DNA of 22,726 bases, taken from assembly GCA_014376575.1 (NCBI GenBank), contig JACMRF010000019.1, positions 1 to 22,726 of the forward strand, given 5' to 3'. The DNA comes from Undibacterium sp. GTDB lineage: Bacteria > Pseudomonadota > Gammaproteobacteria > Burkholderiales > Burkholderiaceae. Each line of letters begins with the position of its first letter. Position 1 is the stretch's first letter. Shown one piece after another: positions 8,967 to 17,318 of this stretch. The position numbers and the translations under genes were made by a program. Below the pieces are notes generated by a model. That model made no database searches. It was not told the DNA's origin and saw nothing but the letters and a program-made list of their open reading frames with translations.

Positions 8967-9452
8967 TTGCAGTTGCTGGAATTAATAGAGAAAACCGTAA
9001 ATGGTACAGGTTATGACCTGGTTGACTTTGAGCGAGCCGAACGTGGTTTGTTCCGGGTCTACATTGATTTTTTACCGGATGACCTTGAAAAAGGTAATGT
9101 GACAGTTGAGGATTGCGCGAAAGTGAGTCATCAGTTATCTCATGTGTTGACGGTTGAAGATGTTGATTATGAGCGCTTGGAGATTTCATCTCCTGGGCTT
9201 GATCGTCCCTTGAGGAAATTTTCGGATTTTGTGCGGTTTACTGGTGAGGTCGCCAATGTTAAGTTGCGTTCGCCAATGCCCGATTCAAACAACCGCAAAA
9301 CGTTTGAAGGTGTGTTGATCGAGTGTGACGGCGACACTCTGAGATTGGAATTTGAAGGAAAAGAGGGCGCGGCAATGTTGGAATTTACGCTCGCCGATGT
9401 TGATAAGGCACGCTTGGTGCCGCAAGTGGATTTTAGGAGTCGCAAAGCATGA
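8967..9452 (+). CDS. rimP: Ribosome maturation factor RimP
   Basis: Cytosolic factor for 30S subunit maturation. The open frame begins at 8919, but the likely start is the TTG at 8967-8969, which has CGGAG upstream with a seven-base gap. It gives 161 residues beginning [22 protein letters not shown], as in relatives. The N-terminal alpha/beta domain includes '[15 protein letters not shown]' and '[15 protein letters not shown]', the family's most conserved segment. The C-terminal SH3-like domain covers about residues 85-155. It is the first gene of the operon. Its TGA overlaps the nusA ATG as ATGA, indicating translational coupling. Confidence 0.95.
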   Translation: MQLLELIEKTVNGTGYDLVDFERAERGLFRVYIDFLPDDLEKGNVTVEDCAKVSHQLSHVLTVEDVDYERLEISSPGLDRPLRKFSDFVRFTGEVANVKLRSPMPDSNNRKTFEGVLIECDGDTLRLEFEGKEGAAMLEFTLADVDKARLVPQVDFRSRKA

Positions 9453-11008
9453 GTCGCGAAGTTTTATTATTGGTTGATGTGCTGGCGCGTGAAAAAAACG
9501 TTGATGAAGATATCGTGTTCGCTGCATTGGAGCATGCTTTAGCGCAGGCTACCAAGAAGCGTTATGAAGGCGAAGTTGATATTCGTGTCGAAGTCGATCG
9601 TGATACTGGTGAATATAAGTCTTTCCGTCGTTGGCATGTTGTTGCCGATGAAGCGGGTCTGCAGTTGCCAGATCAAGAAATTCTTCATTTTGAAGCGGTC
9701 GAGCAATACCCAGATATTGAAGTTGATGAATATATTGAGGAGCCAATTGAGTCAGTTGAGCTTGGTCGCCGCTTTGCACAAGACACTAAGCAAGTTGTGT
9801 TGCAGCGTATTCGTGACGCTGAACGCGAACAGATTTTGGCGGACTTTTTGGAGCGTGGCGACTCGCTAGTCACAGGTACTATCAAACGCATGGAGCGCGG
9901 CGAAGCCGTAGTCGAGTCTGGTAAAATTGAAGCGCGGTTGCCGCGTGATCAGATGATTCCAAAAGAAAATTTGCGTGTTGGTGATCGTGTTAGAGCATTT
10001 ATTTTGCGTATAGACCGCAATGCGCGCGGCCCACAAGTGATTTTATCGCGTACTGCACCAGAATTTATTATGAAGCTGTTCGAGTTAGAAGTTCCTGAAA
10101 TCGAACAGGGTTCATTGGTTATTAAGTCTGCTGCCCGTGATGCTGGTGTGCGTGCAAAAATTGCCGTACATACTGATGACAAGCGCATTGACCCAATCGG
10201 GACTTGTGTTGGCATGCGCGGTTCACGCGTTCAGGCAGTGACTGGCGAGCTTGGTGGTGAACGCGTTGATATCGTATTGTGGTCGGAAGATCCTGCGCAA
10301 TTTGTGATTGGCGCATTGGCTCCGGCTAACGTATCTTCCATTATGGTTGACGAAGAAAAGCACTGCATGGATGTAGTTGTCGATGATGAAAATCTGGCGA
10401 TAGCGATTGGTCGTAGTGGTCAGAACGTGCGTTTGGCCGCTGAATTGACTGGCTGGAAAATCAACATCATGACAGCTGAAGAATCTGCCAGTAAAGCAGA
10501 GCAAGAAACTGCTGGTATTCGTGCTCTGTTTATGGAGAAACTCGACGTTGATCAAGAGGTTGCTGATATTCTGGTTGATGAGGGTTTTTGCAGCCTCGAA
10601 GAAATTGCTTATGTGCCTATCAGTGAAATGATGGAAATTGAAGCGTTGGACGAGGATACAGTTAATGAACTGCGTAATCGTGCAAGAGATGCATTGCTCA
10701 CGGAAGCAATTGCTTCAGAAGAGGGTGTTGACGGTGTGGAAGATGCATTAATCAATCTCGAAGGCATGAGTCGTGTTACTGCTGGTAAGTTGGGTTTGGC
10801 AGGTATCAAGACGCTGGAAGCTTTTGGTGGATTGGCGTATGACGAGTTTGGAGCGATTTTGGCATTGCCAGCTGAACGTGCGCGCCAATTGATTAAAGAA
10901 GCATTTGAAGATGTGACTGATGATGAGATGAAGCTCATCGACGCTAAATATGATGAGCATGCCAAGGCGTTGTTAGCCTCGGCATGGAAACTCGTAGAAG
11001 CAAAATAA
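9449..11008 (+). CDS. nusA: Transcription elongation/termination factor NusA
   Basis: Binds RNA polymerase and nascent RNA, modulating pausing, intrinsic termination and rRNA antitermination. The 519-residue protein has the full proteobacterial layout: an N-terminal polymerase-binding domain (about 1-125), an S1 domain (about 135-200, '[19 protein letters not shown]'), and two KH domains (about 230-345, with '[17 protein letters not shown]' and '[18 protein letters not shown]'). Two acidic C-terminal repeats follow (about 360-430 and 435-505), as in E. coli, where they contact the polymerase alpha subunit and lambda N. The start overlaps the rimP stop as ATGA, with AGGAG ten bases upstream. 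Infers a likely feedback role at the leader hairpin of its own operon. Confidence 0.97.
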   Translation: MSREVLLLVDVLAREKNVDEDIVFAALEHALAQATKKRYEGEVDIRVEVDRDTGEYKSFRRWHVVADEAGLQLPDQEILHFEAVEQYPDIEVDEYIEEPIESVELGRRFAQDTKQVVLQRIRDAEREQILADFLERGDSLVTGTIKRMERGEAVVESGKIEARLPRDQMIPKENLRVGDRVRAFILRIDRNARGPQVILSRTAPEFIMKLFELEVPEIEQGSLVIKSAARDAGVRAKIAVHTDDKRIDPIGTCVGMRGSRVQAVTGELGGERVDIVLWSEDPAQFVIGALAPANVSSIMVDEEKHCMDVVVDDENLAIAIGRSGQNVRLAAELTGWKINIMTAEESASKAEQETAGIRALFMEKLDVDQEVADILVDEGFCSLEEIAYVPISEMMEIEALDEDTVNELRNRARDALLTEAIASEEGVDGVEDALINLEGMSRVTAGKLGLAGIKTLEAFGGLAYDEFGAILALPAERARQLIKEAFEDVTDDEMKLIDAKYDEHAKALLASAWKLVEAK

Positions 11009-11069
11009 ATCACGAGTTAATAATTATATTTACGCGTTTCATCAAGCGCACAGAGAAAAAGAGGACTGA

Positions 11070-14012
11070 ATGGCGAGTAATAATGTAGCTCAATTTGCCA
11101 CCGAGCTGAAGATGTCAGCGGATTTGCTGCTCACGCAATTGCATGCCGCAGGCGTTAGTAAAAGCTCGACGTCCGATGTGCTGTCAAAAGAAGACAAGGA
11201 TAAATTGTTGGAACACTTGCGTCGGTCGCATGGTGTAACTGCCGATGCCGACAAGAAAAAAATCACTTTAACCCGGAAGGAAAATACTGAGATTAAGCAG
11301 GCAGATGCTACTGGTAAGTCTCGTACAATCCAAGTGGAAGTTCGGAAGAAGCGCACCTTTGTTAAGCGCGATGAGAGTGCTTCTGATGAGCAGGGTGAGC
11401 GTCCGGTTATTGCCGTTGATCCGGTTGAAGCGGAACGTCTCGAAGCTGAAGAGCGCAAGCAAGCCGAATTGATTGCTCGTCAAGAAGCTGAGCTGATAGA
11501 GAAGCAAGCTTATCTTGCAAAATTGGAAGCTGAAAAAGAATCGCAAGCAAATGTGTTGCGTGACTTGGAGCTCGCTGCCGCCGCAACAGCAAAAGTGGAG
11601 GCAGACAAACTTATGGCTGAGCAGGCTGCTATTTCTGCTGCTACCGCGCTTAATATTGCTGCAAAAGCACCTGCAAAAGCGAACAACAAAGTAGCTGCAA
11701 AACTTCCTCCTGCTCCAATACCTGAGGTGGTGACAGAAACTGCGCATTCTGTTGAAGAAAAAAAACGCGTTGATGACGAGGATGGTAAGAAAAAAGCAGC
11801 TGAAGACTCAAAGAAAAAAGCAAATGCGGATGCTAAGGAGGCTGCGGTTCGTGTAGCTATTAATGATGCCGCACGTAAAAAAGTGGCGGATGAAGTAGCT
11901 CAAATTAAAGAAATGATGGACGCTGCGCGTAGACCAAAAGTTGCCGCGCCAGTAGTTGCTGTACCAGCAGTTGCAGCGGGTACCTTGCATAAGCCAGCAG
12001 ATAAAAAAGCAGCTGATAAAAAGCCGGCCGGTGATAAAAAAGAAGTTAAACCTGTCGTCGGCGCCGTTGTCGATAAAAAATCAATTAAATCTGCCAATGT
12101 GTCGTCTACATGGCAGGATGATGCGAAAAAACGCGGCGGCATTAAGACGCGTGGAAACACGCCTACTGGCCGTGATGGCTGGAAGGGTGGTCCAAAGGGG
12201 CGCCGTTCAAATCAACAAGATGAACAATCGAATTTCCAAGCACCGGTTGAAGCAATTGTTAAAGATGTTTACGTGCCTGAGACTATTACAGTCGCTGAGT
12301 TAGCACATAAAATGTCAGTAAAGGCATCCGAAGTTATTAAACATTTGATGAAACTGGGTCAAATGTGCACCATCAATCAGGTTTTGGACCAAGAAACAGC
12401 CATGATTTTGGTTGAAGAAATGGGCCACAAAGCATTTGCCGCTAAGCTCGACGATCCTGAAGCGATGCTGACGGATGTGGCAGAACACGCTGAATATGAA
12501 TCCGCCCCTCGTGCGCCGGTTGTTACGGTAATGGGCCACGTTGATCATGGTAAAACATCTTTGCTTGATTATATTCGTCGCGCCAAAGTGGCTTCTGGTG
12601 AAGCTGGCGGAATTACCCAACACATTGGTGCATATCACGTAGAAACTCCGCGCGGAATGATTACGTTCCTTGATACACCTGGTCATGAAGCATTTACTGC
12701 CATGCGTGCACGAGGTGCAAAGGCCACTGATATAGTAATTTTGGTAGTTGCGGCTGATGATGGCGTTATGCCGCAAACTAAAGAGGCAATTGCTCACGCA
12801 AAAGCGGCTGGTGTGCCTTTGGTTGTCGCTATCAATAAAATTGATAAACCTGGTGCTAATATGGACCGTGTTAAGCAAGAATTGGTGGCAGAGAGCGTTG
12901 TACCAGAAGAGTATGGCGGTGAGTCACCATTTGTACCAGTTTCTGCCAAAACAGGCGAAGGTATTGATGAATTGCTAGAACAAGTTCTCTTGCAAGCCGA
13001 GGTGTTGGAATTGCGCGCACCGAAGAATGCCCCAGCTAAAGGTTTAGTCATTGAATCCCGTTTGGACAAAGGTCGCGGCACGGTAGCCACAGTTCTTGTT
13101 CAATCCGGCACCTTGAAGCGCGGCGATGTTGTTCTTGCTGGCTCTTCTTATGGACGCGTTCGTGCGATGTTGGATGAAAACGGTAAGAATACGAGTGAAG
13201 CAGGTCCGTCTATTCCAGTAGAAATTCAAGGTTTGACTGAAGTCCCTGCCGCAGGTGAGGAATTCATGGTGATGGTCGACGAGCGTAAAGCGCGCGAGAT
13301 TGGCTTGTTCCGTCAAGGTAAATATCGCGATGTTAAACTTGCCAAACAGCAAGCTGCCAAGATGGAAAACATCTTTGATAATATGGGTGAAGGCGAAGTT
13401 AGAAATCTACCTATTATTGTTAAGACTGATGTGCAAGGTTCGCAAGAAGCTTTGGTGCAGTCGTTGGTTAAATTGTCGACGAATGAAGTACGAGTGCAAG
13501 TCGTTCATGCTGCAGTCGGTGGTATTTCAGAGTCCGACGTCAATCTGGCAGTAGCTTCCAAGGCAGTCATCATCGGCTTCAATACTCGTGCGGATGCATC
13601 GGCACGTAAGTTAGCTGAGTCACATGGTGTGGATATCCGTTATTACAACATCATTTATGACGCGGTCGATGAAGTTAAAGCGGCATTATCAGGTATGTTG
13701 GCACCAGAGAAACGCGAAACAGTCATTGGTCAAGTCGAAATACGTCAAGTCTTCTCGGTCAGTAAAGTTGGCTCTATCGCCGGTTGCCTGGTCACCGAAG
13801 GTACCGTCAAGCGCAGTTCTTCAGTACGTCTGTTACGCAACAATGTGGTTGTATGGACTGGCGAATTGGATTCCTTGAAACGTTATAAAGATGATGCTAA
13901 AGAAGTCAAAGCCGGTATGGAATGTGGCTTATCTCTGAAGTCTTATAATGAGATTGAAGTTGGTGATATTCTGGAAGTATTCGAAGTTCAAGAAATTGCT
14001 CGAACCCTGTAG
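11070..14012 (+). CDS. infB: Translation initiation factor IF-2
   Basis: GTPase that places fMet-tRNA on the 30S subunit and drives subunit joining. The 980-residue protein shows, in order: an N-terminal IF2N domain (about 1-55), an IF2-associated segment (about 65-105), a long Ala/Lys/Glu-rich coiled or disordered linker (about 110-385), and a second IF2N domain (about 405-455, '[18 protein letters not shown]'). The G domain begins near 485 with 'GHVDHGKTS', 'DTPGHEAF' and 'NKIDKPGAN', and the beta-barrel and fMet-tRNA-binding domains end the protein. The start has GAGG five bases upstream. As in E. coli, internal starts giving shorter isoforms are possible but cannot be decided here. An intrinsic terminator follows nine bases after the stop. 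Confidence 0.97.
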   Translation: MASNNVAQFATELKMSADLLLTQLHAAGVSKSSTSDVLSKEDKDKLLEHLRRSHGVTADADKKKITLTRKENTEIKQADATGKSRTIQVEVRKKRTFVKRDESASDEQGERPVIAVDPVEAERLEAEERKQAELIARQEAELIEKQAYLAKLEAEKESQANVLRDLELAAAATAKVEADKLMAEQAAISAATALNIAAKAPAKANNKVAAKLPPAPIPEVVTETAHSVEEKKRVDDEDGKKKAAEDSKKKANADAKEAAVRVAINDAARKKVADEVAQIKEMMDAARRPKVAAPVVAVPAVAAGTLHKPADKKAADKKPAGDKKEVKPVVGAVVDKKSIKSANVSSTWQDDAKKRGGIKTRGNTPTGRDGWKGGPKGRRSNQQDEQSNFQAPVEAIVKDVYVPETITVAELAHKMSVKASEVIKHLMKLGQMCTINQVLDQETAMILVEEMGHKAFAAKLDDPEAMLTDVAEHAEYESAPRAPVVTVMGHVDHGKTSLLDYIRRAKVASGEAGGITQHIGAYHVETPRGMITFLDTPGHEAFTAMRARGAKATDIVILVVAADDGVMPQTKEAIAHAKAAGVPLVVAINKIDKPGANMDRVKQELVAESVVPEEYGGESPFVPVSAKTGEGIDELLEQVLLQAEVLELRAPKNAPAKGLVIESRLDKGRGTVATVLVQSGTLKRGDVVLAGSSYGRVRAMLDENGKNTSEAGPSIPVEIQGLTEVPAAGEEFMVMVDERKAREIGLFRQGKYRDVKLAKQQAAKMENIFDNMGEGEVRNLPIIVKTDVQGSQEALVQSLVKLSTNEVRVQVVHAAVGGISESDVNLAVASKAVIIGFNTRADASARKLAESHGVDIRYYNIIYDAVDEVKAALSGMLAPEKRETVIGQVEIRQVFSVSKVGSIAGCLVTEGTVKRSSSVRLLRNNVVVWTGELDSLKRYKDDAKEVKAGMECGLSLKSYNEIEVGDILEVFEVQEIARTL

Positions 14013-14020
14013 CAGTCATA

Positions 14021-14047
14021 AAAAAGGGAGCTTTTGCTCCCTTTTTA
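14021..14047 (+). terminator. Intrinsic terminator between infB and rbfA
   Basis: GGGAGC (14026-14031) pairs with GCTCCC (14036-14041) across a TTTT loop, preceded by an A run and followed by TTTTT. It lies inside what is usually a single infB-rbfA-truB operon, so rbfA and truB must depend on read-through or an unseen promoter. Confidence 0.85.
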
Positions 14048-14057
14048 TTTCCCCGCA

Positions 14058-14087
14058 TTTTTGTAATATTTTTGTAGTGTTTTTGTA
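14058..14087 (+). repeat. Three 11-base phased TTTTTGTA repeats before rbfA
   Basis: TTTTTGTA occurs at 14058-14065, 14069-14076 and 14080-14087, each exactly 11 bases after the last, with three-base spacers ATA, GTG and (after the last copy) ATT. The rbfA ATG follows at 14094. No ribosome-binding site is present in this stretch. The spacing is close to one helical turn. Confidence 0.9.
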
Positions 14088-14093
14088 ATTATT

Positions 14094-14483
14094 ATGGCAA
14101 AAAATAGTAAATCTATCCCCGCACGCGGTTTGCGTGTTGCAGATCAAATTCAGCGTGATGTCGCTGAAATTATCTGGTCTGAATTGAAAGACCCTAGGGT
14201 CGGTATGATCACGCTGACTGAGGTTCAACTCACTCCAGATTATGCACATGCAAAAATCTATTTTACAACCTTGAAAGATGATCCTATCTCGGTCAAGAAT
14301 ACACTGGATGGCTTGAATAAAGCATCTGGGTTTCTACGCGCGCAGTTAGGATTGCGTTTGCATATCCATACTTTGCCTCAATTACATTTTGTTCACGATA
14401 CTTCTACCATGCGCGGAATTGCCATGTCGAAATTGATCGATGAAGCGAATGCAACACGGTCCAAAGATGATGGCGAAGATTAA
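14094..14483 (+). CDS. rbfA: Ribosome-binding factor A
   Basis: Small KH-fold protein that binds the 30S subunit, matures the 5' end of 16S rRNA and is needed for growth in the cold. The 129-residue product is standard in length, with '[24 protein letters not shown]', '[15 protein letters not shown]', '[29 protein letters not shown]' and a basic N-terminus. The ATG at 14094 is the natural start, but no Shine-Dalgarno sequence precedes it. Instead there are three phased T-rich repeats. It lies between the infB terminator and truB, separated from truB by 91 bases containing a long AT-rich inverted repeat. Confidence 0.95.
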   Translation: MAKNSKSIPARGLRVADQIQRDVAEIIWSELKDPRVGMITLTEVQLTPDYAHAKIYFTTLKDDPISVKNTLDGLNKASGFLRAQLGLRLHIHTLPQLHFVHDTSTMRGIAMSKLIDEANATRSKDDGED

Positions 14484-14497
14484 TATCGTTTTACGAC

Positions 14498-14535
14498 AAA
14501 TATCAAATTTAAATTAATTCATTTCTTTGATATTT
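14498..14535. repeat. AT-rich inverted repeat between rbfA and truB
   Basis: AAATATCAAA (14498-14507) and its exact complement TTTGATATTT (14526-14535) flank an 18-base loop. Allowing one bulge extends the stem by about three pairs outward. It is not followed by a clean T run. It could be an RNA-processing or mRNA-stability hairpin or a weak terminator. Confidence 0.7.
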
Positions 14536-14574
14536 TGTTCGCCCTTGTGCGATTCGCTTTTAACTCATATACCA

Positions 14575-15504
14575 ATGACAACTCAAACGAAGAAAGCACC
14601 TCGTGTACCTGTGCATGGGGTATTGCTACTGGATAAACCAGTTGCTTGGTCGAGTAACGACGCCCTCATCAAAGTCAAACGCTTGCTTAACGCATTAAAG
14701 GCCGGACATACCGGTACGCTTGATCCTTTCGCTACCGGTCTGCTGCCGCTCTGTTTTGGAGAAGCGACAAAATTTTCTCAGGATTTACTGGAAGCCGATA
14801 AAACTTATCAAACCGTGGTGCATTTAGGTATTACCACGACTACAGGTGATACCGAAGGTGAGGTACTGGAGACACACGCGGTTAATGTGAGTGAAGAGCA
14901 AATTCGCGCGGCCTTGTTGCAATTTACTGGTGATATTTTGCAAGTGCCGCCGATGTATTCTGCACTTAAACGCGATGGCAAGCCGCTTTACGAGTATGCC
15001 CGTGCTGGCATAACTTTGGAGCGCGAAGCGCGTCCTGTGACCATTCATATTCTGGAGTTTTCCAGTTACACCTCTCCTTTTTTGACCCTGAATATTCGTT
15101 GTAGTAAAGGTACTTATATTCGTGTACTTGGCGAAGATATCGGTGCCGCTTTAGGTTGCGGCGCGCACTTGAACGCTTTGCGTCGTACGCATGTCGGGCA
15201 TCTGTTGCTGGAAAATGCCGTTACGCTAGAAGCCTTAACAGCGATGGAAGAGCAACTGCGGTTGACGCTATTGGCTCCGGTAGATGCGTTATTGATGAGT
15301 TTTCCACAAGTGTTGTTAAGCGATGAATTGGCAAAACGTTTTTTGCAGGGGCAGCGTCTTGCGTTGGCCAAGGAAGCTGTCGATTTGCCGGAAGTCGCGG
15401 GAAGAGTGCGCGTGTATCGAGAGTCGAATTTACAGTTGCTAGGATCAGCGCAGCTGCAGGAATATGGAATCTTGGCACCTGAACGATTGATTTCGACGGT
15501 CTGA
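14575..15504 (+). CDS. truB: tRNA pseudouridine(55) synthase
   Basis: Makes pseudouridine-55 in the T loop of most tRNAs. The frame opens at 14527, but the ATG at 14575 gives 309 residues beginning MTTQTKKAPRVPVHGVLLLDKP, matching relatives. No ribosome-binding site is clear. The catalytic Asp is residue 50 in 'GHTGTLDPFATGLLP'. 'FTGDILQVPPMYSALKRDGKPLYEYAR' and 'RCSKGTYIRVLGEDIG' are further family motifs, and a PUA-like C-terminal domain ends the protein. It is the last gene of the rimP-nusA-infB-rbfA-truB group. rpsO and pnp, which follow in E. coli, are absent here; instead the group ends in a hairpin shared with the convergent cysS. Confidence 0.95.
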   Translation: MTTQTKKAPRVPVHGVLLLDKPVAWSSNDALIKVKRLLNALKAGHTGTLDPFATGLLPLCFGEATKFSQDLLEADKTYQTVVHLGITTTTGDTEGEVLETHAVNVSEEQIRAALLQFTGDILQVPPMYSALKRDGKPLYEYARAGITLEREARPVTIHILEFSSYTSPFLTLNIRCSKGTYIRVLGEDIGAALGCGAHLNALRRTHVGHLLLENAVTLEALTAMEEQLRLTLLAPVDALLMSFPQVLLSDELAKRFLQGQRLALAKEAVDLPEVAGRVRVYRESNLQLLGSAQLQEYGILAPERLISTV

Positions 15505-15520
15505 GTTCGTACTATTGAAG

Positions 15521-15551
15521 ATTCATCCGCGTCGGAATGAAGCGGATGAAT
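15521..15551. terminator. Hairpin between convergent truB and cysS
   Basis: ATTCATCCGC (15521-15530) pairs perfectly with GCGGATGAAT (15542-15551) across an 11-base loop. There is no proper T run on either side, so it is a poor intrinsic terminator. It may still stop or protect both converging transcripts. Confidence 0.55.
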
Positions 15552-15559
15552 TAACTTAC

Positions 15560-16939
15560 TTAATTGTTTAACTTGACCTTCATTCCTTCTGTCGTGTCTT
15601 CCAACTCGTAACCTAGACGCTTGATTTCATCGCGCAATCTATCTGATTCTGCCCAATTTTTATTCAATCGACTAAGTTTGCGTTGTTCAACTAAGGCAGT
15701 CACTTCTTCGGAAATCTCAGTTTGTTTTGGCTGCCATTGCTTTAAATCCAGACCCAACACACGGTCGAAATAATTCAGAGTTGCTTTTTTCTCCGCATCT
15801 GGTAGGGCAGACTTCAGCATCTCCCACATCACGGCAACAGCCTTGGGTAAGTTGAGATCCTGATTGACTTCAGCTTTGAATTTTTCTGCAAAATCTTGGT
15901 CTATATTGCCCGCCTCAGGCATGGCAAAATACAGCTCACGCAAGCGTTGTAGTGCCGTTTGCGCCGCTTTCAGTGCTTCCCAATTGAAGTTCAGCTGACT
16001 GCGATAATGGGCCGACAAACATAGCCAACGATACGCTAATGGATCAATGCCCAAGTCAACTAAACTTTGCAAGCGCAGAAAATCCCCGCTTGATTTAGAC
16101 ATCTTGCCCTGATCAATTTGCAGAAAGTAGCCATGCATCCAAAAATTAGCTAGGCGCGTGCCATGGCACGCCTGATTTTGTGCAATCTCATTACTATGAT
16201 GAATTGCGATATGATCTTCACCGCCGCAATGTATATCAAACCATGGTTCAAGATACTTGGCTGACATTGCTGAGCATTCAATATGCCAACCTGGAAATCC
16301 TCTACCCCATGGGCTTTCCCATTCCATCTGGCGCTGACTCTCTTTAGGGCTAAATTTCCAAAGTGCGAAATCCGTGGAGTTTCTTTTTTCGCCGATATCG
16401 ACCCGCTTGCCAGCCTCTAATCCGTCCCGATTCAGGCGCGACAAATAACCATAATCATCTTGTTTTGACGTGTCAAAATATACGCCGTCCGAAGTGGTAT
16501 AGCAAAAACCTTTTTGTTCTATACATGATATGAAAGAGATCTGCTCTGCAATATGGTCGGTAGCCTTGCACCAGATATGTGGCTGCAGCATATTCAAGCT
16601 GTGCAAATCTTGTTTGAAGGCAAGCGTATATTTTTCAGCAATGTCCCAGGCAGATTCGCCCGTACGGCGGCTACCCGCTTCCATCTTGTCTTCACCATCA
16701 TCGGCATCGGAGACCAGATGGCCCACGTCTGTGATGTTGACGACATGGCGAACAAGGTAGCCGTTTAATTCGATAGTGCGACGTAATATATCTTCAAAAA
16801 GATAGGTGCGTAAGTTACCTATGTGCGCATAGTTATAGACTGTTGGGCCGCAGCAATATAGACCAACCCAGTCTTTGTGAATAGGAGAAAAGACACGAAG
16901 CTGGCGCTCCCAATTGTCATAGAGAAAAATATCGGCCAT
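15560..16939 (-). CDS. cysS: Cysteinyl-tRNA synthetase, divergent (HIGN) type
   Basis: Class I synthetase that charges tRNA-Cys. The 459 residues are full length. The zinc site is complete by alignment spacing: Cys30, Cys222, His247 and Glu251. The ATP signatures are HIGN at 39-42 (the usual last residue is His) and an intact KMSKS at 279-283. The segment after the first ('LRTYLFEDILRR...NITDVGHLVSDADDGEDKMEAGSRRTG') is unlike the usual burkholderial CysS (which has HIGHAR and NITDIDDKI). It resembles the form common in spirochaetes, Bacteroidetes-like and candidate-phylum bacteria, from memory of the family. It may be a second or replaced copy. The C-terminal 'LVEQRKLSRLNKNWAESDRLRDEIKRLG' matches the tRNA-binding tail. 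The start is an ATG at 16937-16939 without a clear ribosome-binding site. The upstream region carries a GATC cluster. Confidence 0.9.
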   Translation of the reverse strand: MADIFLYDNWERQLRVFSPIHKDWVGLYCCGPTVYNYAHIGNLRTYLFEDILRRTIELNGYLVRHVVNITDVGHLVSDADDGEDKMEAGSRRTGESAWDIAEKYTLAFKQDLHSLNMLQPHIWCKATDHIAEQISFISCIEQKGFCYTTSDGVYFDTSKQDDYGYLSRLNRDGLEAGKRVDIGEKRNSTDFALWKFSPKESQRQMEWESPWGRGFPGWHIECSAMSAKYLEPWFDIHCGGEDHIAIHHSNEIAQNQACHGTRLANFWMHGYFLQIDQGKMSKSSGDFLRLQSLVDLGIDPLAYRWLCLSAHYRSQLNFNWEALKAAQTALQRLRELYFAMPEAGNIDQDFAEKFKAEVNQDLNLPKAVAVMWEMLKSALPDAEKKATLNYFDRVLGLDLKQWQPKQTEISEEVTALVEQRKLSRLNKNWAESDRLRDEIKRLGYELEDTTEGMKVKLNN

Positions 16940-16968
16940 GTTTAATAGTAGAAGATAAAAAATTAAAT

Positions 16969-16992
16969 GATCTGATCAAAGATCCAGAGATC
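16969..16992. other. Cluster of four GATC sites upstream of cysS
   Basis: GATC occurs at 16969, 16974, 16981 and 16989, four times in 24 bases, 30-53 bases upstream of the cysS start. On the minus strand TTGATC (16979-16974) could act as a -35 element, with TATCTT (16957-16952) 16 bases on, so the sites would overlap a promoter. The rest of the 379-base divergent gap (16940-17318) shows only the dyad at 17079-17097 and the ribosome-binding site of the next gene. Confidence 0.6.
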
Positions 16993-17078
16993 TGGAGGGC
17001 AAACAATGGGCATCAACAGCTTGCTGGCTGATGATTCAATTGAAGGCGAAAATTGAAATTATGGAGTAAAACAATAGC

Positions 17079-17097
17079 GTCAAACTTTGTGTTTGAC
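17079..17097. repeat. GTCAAAC/GTTTGAC dyad in the cysS-GGDEF gap
   Basis: GTCAAACTTTGTGTTTGAC is a perfect 7-base inverted repeat with a 5-base centre, the size of a typical repressor or activator operator. It lies about 140 bases upstream of cysS and 222 bases upstream of the GGDEF gene. No T run follows on either strand. Confidence 0.6.
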
Positions 17098-17305
17098 TTG
17101 TTTGGAAAGCGTGATGGACGTAGTTTAATTGGCACAAGGAAATAAAGTAAGAAGCGAAACATAATTTAGCCGTTAATTTAGCATAGTCATAGGTGGTTTG
17201 TATCGTTGTCGTAAAAACAGGGCTACACTCAACGACTATACTAAAGAACAATATTTCTCATATTTCAACAATATCAATGCGTCATGCGCTCAAAATATAA
17301 GAAGA

Positions 17306-17317
17306 AAAGGAGGTGAT
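17306..17317 (+). promoter_or_regulatory. Full-length Shine-Dalgarno sequence of the GGDEF gene
   Basis: AAAGGAGGTGAT is complementary over 12 bases to the usual bacterial 16S rRNA 3' tail. The GGAGG core ends five bases before the ATG at 17319. This decides the start against the in-frame GTG at 17313, which lies inside it. Confidence 0.8.
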
Positions 17318-17318
17318 T

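Noticed and set aside
11400..12100. Minus-strand and alternative-frame open stretches inside the infB linker region
   Set aside because: They are shadows of the Ala/Lys/Glu-rich coding region of IF-2.
16940..17060. T-box-like or other riboswitch upstream of cysS
   Set aside because: No T-box specifier or antiterminator elements are visible and T-boxes are not expected in betaproteobacteria.
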